From NCBI GenBank assembly GCA_028829895.1, contig CM054178.1:69761835-69825834 (forward strand): a stretch of DNA of 64,000 nt. Direction: 5' to 3'. The notes beneath the pieces are model-generated. The model searched no databases. It was not told the origin of the DNA and saw nothing but the letters and a program-made list of their open reading frames with translations. This document shows positions 47,601 through 59,839 of this stretch, one piece after another. The first letter of the stretch is position 1; every line of letters starts with the position of its first letter. This stretch comes from Sinotaia quadrata (lineage: Eukaryota; Mollusca; Gastropoda; Architaenioglossa; Viviparidae). Both the position numbers and the translations under genes were made by a program.

Positions 47601-48633
47601 TATAAATGAAAATCTGTACATAGAATTTTGCATAAGGAACAACATTAACCATAGGTTCTCATTTGTTCACATATCAGTTAATGTCTTGTGTAGTAACTGA
47701 CTAATGAAAGGTTACTGTTCTCTAATAGCTGAAAGTTTGCAAAACAACTTTTGTTCTGGAATTGATCACAGTTGATATGCAAGGTTCAATTGTACGAAGA
47801 ATAAGGCAGTTAAAACACCTAACTTTCTTTGCATAATAGTTCATCATCCATCTCTGGTAATGAATGCATGTTAATACATGTTATTATATGGAGTTAGTTG
47901 TTGTACCTATTGCATTTTCCTTTGCACACTCTCTGTCTTTTAAGTGCATCATGGTTACATTATTACATGGAGTTAGTTGTTTTACCTATAATGTTATTCT
48001 CTGCACAAACTCTGAATCTATTAAGTGCATTTTGGCTTTTCAGTATCTATATAGTCTGTTCTTGCTCTTGTTATTATAGCGAAGTTGTTATTTACTTTCA
48101 TGGATGTCACATTTAGTAATACTAATAGCTTATTATTTTATCCTGATAATAATTAAAAAATTTTACTTGCTTTACCTGACCTACCATTTGTGTTGTTTTA
48201 TTGTTTTTTTTTTACATTGTTGTTGTCATTAATTCCAACAGTTATTTGATAGGAATGGGTCAGCTCAAAACTTTTCGCAAGATAAAATAAAAATTATTAT
48301 ATAATATTATTCAAAAATTAAATGTGCAGCAAAAGTGTTAACATACCACCATCACTGTTTGTTCATTGTTTGTATGTTTCTGAAATTTTACGATTGAAAT
48401 TTTTGTCTGTGTATATCTATGTGTGTGTATTTAACATATAATTCACTTTTCTATTGTAAATATTAAGTCATACTGTTTGTTCATTAAGTTCTAAGAAGCA
48501 CATTTTCCAGAGAAATCAAATGATGAAATGATAGGGTATTCGTTTTGTTTGCATGGTACATTGCATCTCTTGATTAAAAAAAAATAGAATGTTGACTTGA
48601 AAAGAAAATTATGTTCTTAAACATTCATATAGT

Positions 48634-49144
48634 ACCGTAAATTTTGGACTATAAGCCGTGACTTTTTTCCCCAGCTTTAAACCCTGCGGCTTAAAGAACA
48701 GTTTGGCCTGTTTGTGACTTTTTTCCCCAGCTCTAAACCCTGCGGCTTAAAGAACAGTTTGGCTTGTTTGTGAATTTTTCCCCAGCTTTAAACCCTGCGG
48801 CTTAAAGAACAGTTTGGCTGTTTGTGAATTTTTTCAATTCCAAGATCATCATACCCTCATCTATTCTTAGCTTCTCTGTACCCGGTAACTCACCATATCA
48901 TGTTTATTGTTCATGAAGTTTTTGATGAGCTCCATGTTTAAATGTTAACTGTTCACTTCACGCAGATTCAGCGAACAGGACATTGACTACACTGAATAAA
49001 TGTGATTTGAACTTTATTTTTGTTGTATATATTTATAGCTTATAAACAATGTGGCTTATTTGTGAATAAAGTTCAGATTAAAAAAAAAATTTAGTGTATG
49101 CAGCTTATATACAGGTGCGCTTAAATAGACCAAAATTTACGGTA
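48634..49144. mobile_element. Non-autonomous DNA transposon (MITE-like), 511 bp
   Basis: Terminal inverted repeats TACCGTAAATTTTGGACTAT at the left and, read inverted, TACCGTAAATTTTGGTCTAT at the right. ATAG flanks both ends (48630-48633, 49145-49148), so the target duplication is either ATAG or the outer TA. An internal 57-bp unit (GGCTTAAAGAACAGTTTGGC, CCCCAGCTTTAAACCCTGC) is repeated three times at 48659-48830. No coding capacity. I have seen similar GGACTATAAGCCG-type termini in repeats of many animals, but the superfamily is not assigned. Confidence 0.85.
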
Positions 49145-49539
49145 ATAGAAATACATGCACAAAATAAAATTTTAACTAATTTTTAATATATATTTTCTGG
49201 CATTTATAAATTTGATTATATTATATCATGTAGCATATACCCATATACATCATTTACTGACTGACAGATTATATACATAACTGCCTAACTTGCAATTATA
49301 AGTAAATGACTGAATTACTATTTATATTAATGATTGCCTGAATATATACATGACTGTCTAGTACATAGTAAACATAAAGTGACTGACTATATATAAATGA
49401 CTTACTCTATGCATAAATGACTGACTGACATTCTTCTCTCTGTTTTATAACATATATGACTGAACATATTACTGTATACATAAATGACTGAACTGACTGG
49501 CTTACTATACTTACATACCTTGAGCAACATACAATATAC

Positions 49540-50215
49540 ATACAGAATTGAATGAGCAACATACTATATACATACAAAATTGAATGAGCAACACACTATA
49601 TACATACAGAATTGAATGAGCAACACACTATATACACACACACAGAACTGAATGAGCAACACACTATATACATAATTGAATGAGTAACACACTATATACA
49701 TACAGAATTGAATGAGCAACACACTATATACATACAGAATTGAATGAGCAACACACTATATACATACAGAATTAAATGAACAACACACTATATACATACA
49801 GAACTGAATGAACAACAACATACAGGATCACATGACCAACTTACTATAAACATACAGAATTGAATGACCAACAACATACAGGATTGCATGACCAACATAC
49901 TATATACATACAGGATCCATGGCCAGCACACTATATACATACAGAATTGAATTACCAACACACTATATACATACAGAACTGAATGACCAACTACATACAG
50001 GATCACATGACCAACTTACTATAAACATACAGAACTGAATGACCAACAACATACAGGATCACATGACCAACTTACAATAAACATACAGAATTGAATGATC
50101 AACAACATACAGGATTGCATGACCAACATACTATATACACACTGGATCGAATGACCAACATTCTCTATACATATAAGATCAAATGACCAGCAAACTATAT
50201 ATGTAAATGCTAACA
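49540..50215. repeat. Minisatellite, about 35-bp unit, roughly 18 copies
   Basis: Variants of ATACAGAATTGAATGAGCAA CACACTATATACA, later ATGACCAACAACATACAGGA. A looser TGACTGA/ATACATAA field precedes it from about 49230. The Cys/Val-rich minus-strand frames are artefacts. Confidence 0.92.
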
Positions 50216-51885
50216 AACCTGATCTTTTTTCTTTGTCAGACATATTCAGATCTTCTTCTAATTTATTTAGACATATATTTCTGAACAAAAAAGAATTATA
50301 ATTTTAAAAAATCCTTTAAAACATTTCTTAGAAAAAATCACACAGTAACAATGTATTTCATTTTATTTTTTTGTTGGTAGTTTTTATTTTGATAGATTTT
50401 TCTTATTTTTATTTAAATTTAAATAATTTATCACATCAACCACATTATTGACTAATTCCATTAATTAAAAAAAAAAAGAATTTAAGTTTAAAAAAATATA
50501 ACTACAACTATTTTCATTGTTTAATTTTTAAATATTTCAAAAAAATTACTTTTAAATTTTAGAAATATTTAGTGTCTACCTCAGAAGTTTTTGATTTTGA
50601 TTAGACGTGAGAAAATAAGAAATGAGGATTATGTAGATAATGTGGAATCTATCAATATTCAGATTTATGGCTTTTTGGCAACATAATTAGTGTTGTAATT
50701 TGTGAAAGCTTAGCATTCTTTGTTTTCAGATGTTTTATGCAAATGTTCAAGAGAAAGCAATTTAATCTATCCTCCATATTTCTTTTCTGGTTTGCTTATT
50801 TTATGTGATAAATTATCCAATTATAATAATGCTATTGTTTGTATATTTGAAGAATCAACAATTTTCAACAGTAATTATTTTGTTGTTGTTTCTAAAATGA
50901 TGTCAATACATTTCATGTTTAACTTTTCAACAGTACATGGATACCTGTATTGAAATCTTTGTGAAGTTTGTTTTTCAATCTATATTTATCCTCTACATTC
51001 ACCCTACCAGGAGTTAAATAGGTTTGATTTTTATATGTTTTATGGAGTTTGTTGAATAGTTGATTGTAGTACACAAAGGTAAAATATTACTTTTCCTTTT
51101 AAATTAAACAAAATTAATTTCTTATGTTCAGTTCATGTATATTCTTTTGTTTTTGCTGTTGCTCTTGTTAACAAATATAAGATATTGTTACATTACCAGT
51201 GAAAGTAAAATTTATCTGTGTTTACTTTCAGACTTTTACCATTTCACCTTGGGAGCATTTTGAGATATGTATATTTATTTATTTATTTATTAATCTTTTA
51301 CTGCAGTCTAAAGTGTGGATGGAGCCTATTTTTTTTTTAATATTTGCTTTATTTCTAGTGTAATGTGGGTCAGTAGCTTTTGTAATATGGGCTTGGTGGT
51401 GTTAAAGAAGTTTGAATTTCCTTTTCATCATTTTGACAGTTTGAGTCGAGATCATGCAATATTTGTTGTATTATTGTTTTATTTATAAATAACATATTTT
51501 AAGCTAACGTTGCTCTTGTACTGTTTCTGACAGCAGGAGTGTTGATTTCATGCATACAAACTCAAGTGTTTCCCCCCCCCCCATTTAGTATTTGAGCCGA
51601 ACACTTAGGACATTAGGAATTATCACTAACTATTAAATATATAATTAAAGATTATCACTAACAGCTGAATATATAGTTATCTCTTGAGTGCAGTCACTCT
51701 AAAAGTGTATCTGATTGTATCAGTGTTAATCATGCATAGTAGAGCCAGCACCTCACATTTCTGAGCAGAAAGCAGTAGTTAACACCCTGGTAGTGGTACT
51801 TTAGGAGCAGTTTACCGCAAACTTCATCAGTAACTATTTCATAGACACTTTAAATGTCATTAAGTCCTTCTGGTTATTGACAGAT
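50216..51885. other. Non-coding, nothing recognised
   Basis: AT-rich; the short open frames show no domain. (ATTT)n-like run at 51272-51290 and a C9-10 run near 51575. Confidence 0.45.
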
Positions 51886-51889
51886 AGGT

Positions 51890-52700
51890 GTTGTTAACTC
51901 CTGATTGTAGACACTCTCAATATTATTAACTCATTCTGATAGCCGTTACTGTCAATATTGTTAACTCATTCTGATAGCCATTACTGTCACTATTGTTAAC
52001 TCATTCTGATAGCCGTTACTGTCAATATTATTAATTCATTCTGATAGCCGTTACTGTCAATATTATTAACTCATTCTGATAGCTGTTATTGTCAGTATTG
52101 TTAACTCATTATGGTTGCAGACACTGTTGATATTAACTCATTCTGGTCAAAGACACTGTAGATGTCATTAACTTGCCCTGATTACATACACTGCAGAAGT
52201 CATTAACTCACTCTAGTTGTATGCACTGCAGACATCATTAACTTGCTCTGGTTAAGACACAGCAGATGTCATTAACTTGCTCTGGTTAAATACACTGTAG
52301 ATGTCAACTTGTTCTGGTTAAGACACTGCAGATGTCATTAACTTGTTCTGGTTAAATACACTGTTGATGTCATTAACTTGTTCTGGTTAAGATGTCATTA
52401 ACTTTCTCTGATTAAATACACTGTATATGTCATTAACTTGCTCTGGTTAGATGTCATCAACTTGTTCTGAAAGACACTGCAGATGTCATTAATTTATTCT
52501 GGTTAAGACACTGCAGATGCCATTAACTTGTTCTGGTTAAATACACTGCAGATGCCATTAACTTGTTCTGGTTAAATACACTGCAGATGTCATTAACTTG
52601 TTCTGGTTAAATGCACTGTAGATGTAATTAATTTGTTCTGGTTAAGATACTGCAGATGTCATTAACTTGCTTTGGTAAACAATACACTGCATATGCAATT
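51890..52700. repeat. Two adjoining minisatellites, 35-bp units
   Basis: 51890-52130: TAACTCATTCTGATAGCCGT TACTGTCAATATTGT, about 7 copies. 52130-52700: GATGTCATTAACTTGTTCTG GTTAAATACACTGCA, about 16 copies. Both share the TTAACT(C/T)(A/G)..CTG core, so one probably derived from the other. The last unit merges into the 3' end of the candidate exon at 52714-52954. Confidence 0.9.
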
Positions 52701-52713
52701 AACTAAGTCTGGC

Positions 52714-52954
52714 TGCACCTGTGCTAATGCATTTCTAGAGTTCATTTGTACTAGCATTTGATTTCTCTGAAATGAATAGAGGGGTTGAGTCCAGTCAGAG
52801 TCCCAGGGGTATTGAGGAGTAATTAGAAAATTTGAGCAGTTATCATTGTGTACACCAAGTTGTTCTTGTTGTAGCTGATTGATACAGTACCAGAGTACTT
52901 CTGGCCATTTTCTCATCTCATTCCAAGCTTCATGGGTATTAGAATGATCATTAC
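52714..52954 (-). CDS. Candidate coding exon of an unidentified gene
   Basis: On the minus strand an acceptor TATTTTCCAG precedes an open frame running through NDHSNTHEAWNEMRKWPEVL and later PQYPWDSDWTQPLYSF. The frame continues to a TAA at 52662-52664; a possible donor CAG/GTGCAG would end the exon near 52714. The peptide is Trp- and Gln-rich and not repetitive, unlike every other open frame in this half of the window. I do not recognise the family and found no partner exon. The tandem array on its 3' side resembles the exon's own 3' end, the same pattern seen at the two real genes. It could still be a chance frame or a decayed element. Confidence 0.3.
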
Positions 52955-52979
52955 CTGGAAAATATGTAAGCAGTTTTCA

Positions 52980-54120
52980 TGGCACTCCCACTAATTTGTT
53001 CTTGTTAAAACATTCTCATTGACTAAAATCCTGAAGTGTTTTTCCTTTATCTCAAACATGTCATAGTTTTGGCCAGTCTGTTTAATAATTTTTGTCTTTG
53101 GCACAATATTACTTTGGAGTTATTTGAGGGTTATTTTTCCTTCTTACCCCCCTCTCCTTTATTTAGAAAAATAATCTTTATATTTATTTATACCTAAAAG
53201 AAACTTTAGAAACAGTAAACTGTTTTGCTTTACCCTATTCATCAAATGAAACAAACATTCTTTTCATTTACTATAATTTCCTGCTAAGTACTGCCCCTTT
53301 AAGAACTCCTTCACTGTCATTGGTATCAAGTCTTTGACCAAAATGACTGAACAGTTGAATTTGAAGGACATTAAATGTTACTGTAGTAGATTATATGTTT
53401 GCATAAAATATAACATTCATTCATTTTGTTTATTTTATTTCAGTTCATGCATATATGGGGTAGCAGCATTTGTTTCTTTTCAGAGTGACATTGGCTTAAA
53501 TGCATTTGTCAGGAGAAGAAAATGTCCTAACATTGCTTATTATGATCTATCTCTCTTTACATAATACAAAGAAGCACTGTCTGGTGTATCATTTAATTAG
53601 TTATCAGTTATTAGTGTATCAGTTAATTAGTCAGTGTACCATTTTCCAAATTAAGCCATCGGGCATTTCTCATAGGTAAGAAATAACACCATTAAAACTG
53701 CTCACTTTCAAAATGTTATGAAAACATTTCTCTTTATATTTTATAACATATGTTACGTGTGTAACAGCACCAATGAAACCACATTTGCTCAAAACCCTAA
53801 TTTCCTAGATAGTATTCACCAGGTCTTGGTATTACTTGTTATGTATGTTTTATTTTATTCTAATGTTAATATCATTACTTCATTTTTCTTCTTCTGAGTT
53901 TGTGGAGTTTTATTTCTTTTGATTTTCATCTTACCTGTAGAAGGCAGTTTGTTTCCTTTCAGTTTCTGTTACATTGTCAGAGTCCTTGTAATCTAATCCA
54001 TATAATTACTTTTTAAATACTTAAAAACATTATGTTAATATGCATACATGTTTCACTAAAAATAGTAAACTATTAATAGTATTAAAATAGGAATGGTATG
54101 CTGTTTATTTCTTATTAAAT
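52980..54120. other. Non-coding, nothing recognised
   Basis: AT-rich with no convincing exon on either strand; searched for partners of the candidate exon at 52.7-52.95 kb without success. Confidence 0.4.
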
Positions 54121-54126
54121 AGAGTA

Positions 54127-54458
54127 CAGGCATATCTCACTGATATGGCAAGTTAGGTTCCAGACCACTGCTATAAAACGAATATTACCATAAAACGAAC
54201 CACAACCTTTTTTTCCACCTCCAGTGCATATAAAAGCTTAAAATCATGTTTATTGTATCATTTATTAAGTATGCAATAGTGCTAGGTCTAAAAAATGAGC
54301 AAAAGTCGACTCACTTGATTCAGCTGATTTGCCTGTCACTGCCAGAAACCCCCATAAGAGCAAGGCAAACACCAAAAAAATGATAAGTGTAAGTATAACC
54401 GAAAAATGCCACATTAGTGAAGTGCTTTAAAGCGAAGCATCTTAGCGAGGTATGCCTG
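54127..54458. mobile_element. Tigger/pogo-type non-autonomous DNA transposon, 332 bp
   Basis: Left end CAGGCATATCTCACTGATAT and right end GCGAGGTATGCCTG form inverted repeats, with a TA duplication on each side (54125-54126 and 54459-54460) as expected for the Tc1/mariner-pogo group. Subterminal GGTTCCAGACCACTGC, ATAAAACGAA and GTGCATATAAAAG closely resemble the ends of mammalian Tigger elements. The transposase region is absent. Confidence 0.9.
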
Positions 54459-54509
54459 TAACATGGTCATAATATTAATTTCTTTCCACTGAGAAATCTT
54501 AAATCTGTC

Positions 54510-55100
54510 TAATAGTTGTCAGATAATAATGTCAGTGTGTCAATAATGATTGAAAGGGGAAATTTGTCAGATAATAATGTCAGTGTGTCAATAATGATTG
54601 AAAGGGGAAATTTGTCAAATAATAAGGTCAGTGTGTCGATACTGATTGAAAGGGGAAATTTGTCAGATAATAAGGTCAGTGTGTCAATACTGATTGAAAG
54701 GGGAAATTTGTCAGATAATAAGGTCAGTGTGTCAATAATGATTGAAAGGGGAAATTTGTCAGATGTCAGTGTGTCAATATTGATTGAAAGGGGAAATTTG
54801 TCAGATAATGTCAGTGTGTCAATACTGATTGAAAGGGGAAATTTGTCAGATGTCAGTGTGTCAATATTGATTGAAAGGGGAAATTTGTCAGATAATGTCA
54901 GTGTGTCAATACTGATTGAAAGGGGAAATTTGTCAGATGTCAGTGTGTCAATATTGATTGAAAGGGGAAATTTGTCAGATGTCAGTGTGTCAATATTGAT
55001 TGAAAGGGGAAATTTGTCAGATAATGTCAGTTCTTCAGTATTGATTGAAAGAGGAAATTTGTCAATGCTAGAGTTTGACAGTGGAAATTTGTCAGATAAT
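54510..55100. repeat. Minisatellite with 42/45/48-bp units, 13 copies, open in both directions
   Basis: Unit GTCAGTGTGTCAATATTGAT TGAAAGGGGAAATTTGTCAG AT followed by zero, one or two AAT triplets. All length variants are multiples of 3, so long open frames run through on both strands. Confidence 0.95.
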
Positions 55101-55199
55101 TTTGTCATAATACAGATTGTCACTGTTTATTTAAAGAGGAAAATTTATCAGATAGTATGCTCATAATACAGTATTATTGAATGAAAGTAAGAAATTTGT

Positions 55200-57000
55200 C
55201 AAATTGATGAGCTAGTAAAGCTTTTCTGCCATTTTGTTAAAGGGGAAAGTTGTTTCTTTATAGCAGAGCATTTAAAAATCTTGAACATATTTTTTGGATT
55301 AATTAAGGTAGGATAATTATACTGTACCATTTTATCTGCAGTATTTTTTGTAAATTCTTCCTTTCGTTAATTGTATGGTTTGCTTGTAAATTCTTCTTTT
55401 TGTTAACCATATGGTTTGCTTGTTTTTCCCCCCAATGACTATCTGGATCAAATGTCACATTTCTGCAGCTTGCAATGCAAAGGATTTGCAATAGAAATAT
55501 TATTTAGATGCATTGATCCATTGTCTAGCAATCGTGGGGTTTTTTGGTTTGTTTTTTTTAAAAATGGTATTGTAAATGGTCTGATTGTGGAAGAATTTGT
55601 ATTCAAATATCTATGTATTAATTTGATGTCTCTTTACCTATGCATATATATGCACACACTTAATACAACTAGTTTGACATATTTACTGTGATGTCTTTAA
55701 TGCCTTTTCCCCTGGAAAAAAAATCTACTTTCCTTAAAAAACAGCAGTTGTTTTTCAGCATTTTCTATGTGACAGGGTGAATAAGTTTTACCTTGCTGCT
55801 TTCTAAATGTTTCTTTCCATTATACTAAAATTCAAGATTCACTTTGCCACATTATTTTTTTTAAAATGTAGCCAGAAGCTAATGAAGTATGAAGTGAGTA
55901 ATTTGTATTTATATATATATATAGTAGTTTAGTTGACATTGTATATGAGTGAGGCTTCTTCACCTTAAGGTCATTGTTCAACAGTTGAATAATAAGATTT
56001 ACTGGAAAAAAATGTTTTTTTCTCAAAACATTTCAAGCACAAAACATTCCTTCTTTGACTGAAAAATAACGATTAAATTTGCTTTCTGCTGTAAATTTAT
56101 TTTTTGTTCTTCATACTTGTAATCATGAATGCAGAGTGATGTAAATGAGAATCATTTAAAGATGACATTATTGTAGTAATAGAAAAGCTTAAAATACACT
56201 TTTTTAAATAAGACTATTTAATTTTATTTAAATTCATGATCAGTCTCTATTGTCCGATAATGCTCGGGTAGGAGGTAGCAACACCCTATAGATCTCAGTC
56301 AAGTAGAGCATATTGACAGCCTTGGCTCTCCTTTGAAGATTGCCTTCTATCAGACCTCTGAAATATTGTATCTTTGAGGCCTTACGAGGCACATCATATC
56401 TCATTAGTTTCTGTTTTATTTATTGTGTGTATGTATTATATGTAAGATGTACATATTCAACTGCATTAATAGTTGAGGTGAAAACTTTCTTTCCAAGTAT
56501 AAATACACCTTTTGAACAACAATGCACATATTTACTTTTTCTTATTTTCTTATTTATTTATTTTTTTTTTAAATAAAGTTTTCCGATTTTGGTTCTGGAG
56601 AACAAAATCAAGTATGTACATGCTTAAAAAAAATATTTGTAAGAAAATACACTCAGAAACATGCCTTCTTCTTTGAGGTGAAATAATTTGTTTTAACTAT
56701 ATCACAGCTGATGCATTGATTTCCATGCTGGCTTTATTTTATTTGTATGATTCTAATTTCATTTGTTTGTGTTTGACTTTGAGTGAGTGTTGTTGGTTTT
56801 AATGTGTATGCAAGTTTTCTTTTTCAAAAGAGCTTCTTTTGTTGGACCCTGTATGAAACATTAAAGAGATTATATAAAAAGAATCATGAAGGAATCAATA
56901 TTTATCCTGACTTTACTAATATTTGTTTTTGTTTTCTATACTAATGCCATATTTATACTCTTAATGCTTTATACGCAATTGAAACTGTTTTACTTCTAAA
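55200..57000. other. Non-coding, nothing recognised
   Basis: AT-rich; includes a local pair TAAATTCTTCTTT...GTTAA(C/T) near 55348-55420 and poly-T/A runs. Confidence 0.4.
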
Positions 57001-57004
57001 CTCT

Positions 57005-57235
57005 TTGTTATCCTGGTACTGTTGTTATTTCTTCCTTCCCTTTCTGCATTGTGTACTTTTTACTTTGTAAAACTGTCTTGGCAGGCTGATGTTAAACTAT
57101 CAAATATTGGGACTTGTGTGTTATTCCGGTACTGTTGTTATTCCTTCTTTCCTTTCTGCACTGTGTACTTTTTACTTTGTAAAACTGTCTTGGAAGGCTA
57201 ATGTTAAACTATAAAAACTGGGACTTGCTGGGGAA
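57005..57235. repeat. Tandem duplication, about 115-bp unit, 2 copies
   Basis: Both copies share TACTGTTGTTATT, TTTCTGCA(T/C)TGTGTACTTT and TACTTTGTAAAACTGTCTTG. Confidence 0.9.
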
Positions 57236-57839
57236 TATTGTAGTATATTCTATGACAAGCTTAACATCTTTTCTGTATTTGAGGAGTAATTTTATATGGA
57301 TTATTCTAGTTTAGAAATATTTGTTTAATGAGGAATGCGTACATGAATTCTTTCTTTTTTACAATAATGTTTTGTTTCATTAGCAAAACATATTGATAAA
57401 CTGTTTTTTGTTGTTTTCATGAGCATTTAAAAAAAATTATTTGAGAGGTTTGTGGGGTGCAGGGCAAGCTGTTTAGTTTTCTTGGAGAATTACAATGCTT
57501 TTATAAAGCATCTATGAGAATAAATAATCACAAATGGTATTTAGTTTGTTGCAGGTTAACTTCATGTAGCTTGTAGCATGGTAGTTCATTCATGCTTTGC
57601 AGTAGAAATATTAGACTTATTAAATTATTTTTCAAGTCGAATTTCATTGTTGAGAACAATCTTTAAATATTAATAAATTGAGTATCAGGATATTAAAATA
57701 TTTTCAACAAAATTTATCTCCCCTCCAATCCACCCCCTTTTTTTTAATAATTGACCCCTTCGTCTTCCAAGCAGTTTATTATTTTATCTGTATGAACATG
57801 AATCTCCTTTTCTACAAGGAACACAGGACACAAAAATAG

Positions 57840-57850
57840 GTCTGTCTGTG

Positions 57851-57884
<34 letters not shown>

Positions 57885-57902
57885 TTTATCTATCTATCTA
57901 AA
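57840..57902. repeat. Compound (TCTG)n(TCTA)n microsatellite
   Basis: Tetranucleotide runs GTCTGTCTG then ATCTATCTATCTATC. Confidence 0.95.
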
Positions 57903-57904
57903 AC

Positions 57905-59105
57905 TGCCTGCTTTTTGACACTAGATTTTCTGTTAAGCTCTTTTCACAAATTTAAATGAACAGTAAAATTTGAATGATGATCAAGTTGAGCATAAAGCTT
58001 GGAACATCCTTTTAATCTGTGGTTTATGTGTGCTACAAAGTAGCCTTCATTCTAACTTTATGAGCATGTGTATGACAACCCCATTGAAATTTGAGTGGTT
58101 GAAAACTTCCTCTTCAGGAATTCTGAATACATTAATGGATTACAAAAAAAAAAAAAAGCTTAAGTGAAATGTGAATAAAATATATTTTTCTAATACTTTA
58201 TCAGATGGAATTGTATTTATCAATATTAATTTATGGTGCAGAATTTTTGCATGTATTAAGGTATAGATATTTATATCTTTCTGCCAGTTGTCAGTCATAT
58301 TAGTTACTATGTCACAATGCTTGTTACTATGCAAAGTCACCTGAAAAGGTTCTTGGTGACAAAACATTTCAACTGTCATCTGACAACAGTGAACTTTGGT
58401 ATATATTAAGGAATGTATACAGTCACTTCCTGGGTTCTATGTGGTACAGTTAATGTCACCATGCTGTCATACTGCATGTCAACACGAAGTCACTCAATAA
58501 GGAACTCTGCCACACTGATAACATATAGTTATTTGACAAAGGAGTATTTATTATAGCTGTTCAGTCACCTCAACAGGATATTTGGTGTATTGTTTGATGT
58601 ATTTCTTCATGTATTGCCCACGTTTTCATGTGCAATTGTCAAATGCTTGCAGTTAAAGTTGTATGTAAAATACACATTACACCTGTTTTCCATACAGTAA
58701 AAAAATTGTGTTTGACTGATATGAATTATTGTGGCTTTTTTCTTTAAAGAAAAATGGAAATAAATATAAGAAAAATATCAGGGAATATACATTTCATGTT
58801 TGTTTTATATATTTTGTTTTTAACTGTTTTATATAGTGCTATTATTAAAATGTATTCTTCAACAAATTAATAATAATAAATAGATTACAGTTGCATGTTA
58901 TATGCATTATAAAATGCATGTTTATATGATTTATGAGAAAACAAATATGCTGAAAGGTATCAGAGAATTCAACTGGCAAAAAGGATTACTAAATTGCCAG
59001 CAATGAGCAATTTTCATCAGTTACAAAAAGTGTGGGCGACAACCAGCTGAACAATTAAATTCAAGTGTGGGTACTCTAGTTCTGGTAACATATTTTGTCA
59101 AAGAA
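57905..59105. other. Non-coding, nothing recognised
   Basis: AT-rich, no coding signal or element ends seen. Confidence 0.4.
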
Positions 59106-59109
59106 AGAA

Positions 59110-59535
59110 TTGCCTACCAAGGTTAGAATTCAAGAACAAATATATAATTGCTGAGCAAGATTAGATATCAAGAATGAATATATAATTACTGAGCAAGATT
59201 AGATATCAAGAATGAATATATAATTACTGAGCAAGATTAGATATCAAGAATCAATATATAATTACTGACCAAGATTAGTTTTAAAGAATGAATATATAAT
59301 TACTGACCAAGATTAGTTTTAAAGAATGAATATATAATTACTGACCAAGAGATTAGTTTTCAAGAATGAATATATAATTACTGACCAAGATTAGTTTTAA
59401 AGAATGAATATATAATTACTGACCAAGATTAGAATTCAAGAATGAATATATAATTGCCGAGCAAGATTAAAATTCAATAATGAATATATAATTACTGGCC
59501 AAGATTAAATATTAAGAATGAATATATAATTACTT
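59110..59535. repeat. Minisatellite, about 38-bp unit, 11 copies
   Basis: Unit AAGAATGAATATATAATTAC TGACCAAGATTAGTTTT. Confidence 0.93.
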
Positions 59536-59839
59536 CTAGAATTTTCGGGATTGCAGGAATTTAGAATTTTCTTCCTGGTTCCCAGTTTATAAACTATTAC
59601 AACTGTGGTAAATTTAAGAAGTATCTACCCAGCATGTAAGTGTAAGAATACACTACACTTTCTTAATGTATGGCAGCAAAGTATGTCAACTACATCATGG
59701 AATTTCTGGTAATGGAATTTACTGGAAATTGCTACATTCTTTTGCTTGAGGGGACTAATATTATAAAAGAGTGTCCAGAGACTAATCTTATGGAACATTC
59801 TAGAGTGTGCTAGACAAGCCCTGAAGAATTGACAATTCT

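Noticed and set aside
49540..50215. Regularly spaced direct repeats resembling a CRISPR array
   Set aside because: Units are contiguous without unique spacers, in a eukaryotic intron-bearing sequence; these are minisatellites. The same applies to the other arrays.
54509..55166. Open frames of 204 and 216 codons on opposite strands
   Set aside because: Both are generated by a tandem repeat with units divisible by three; they are pure repeats with no domain and cannot both be coding. Kept only as a repeat and a low-certainty finding.
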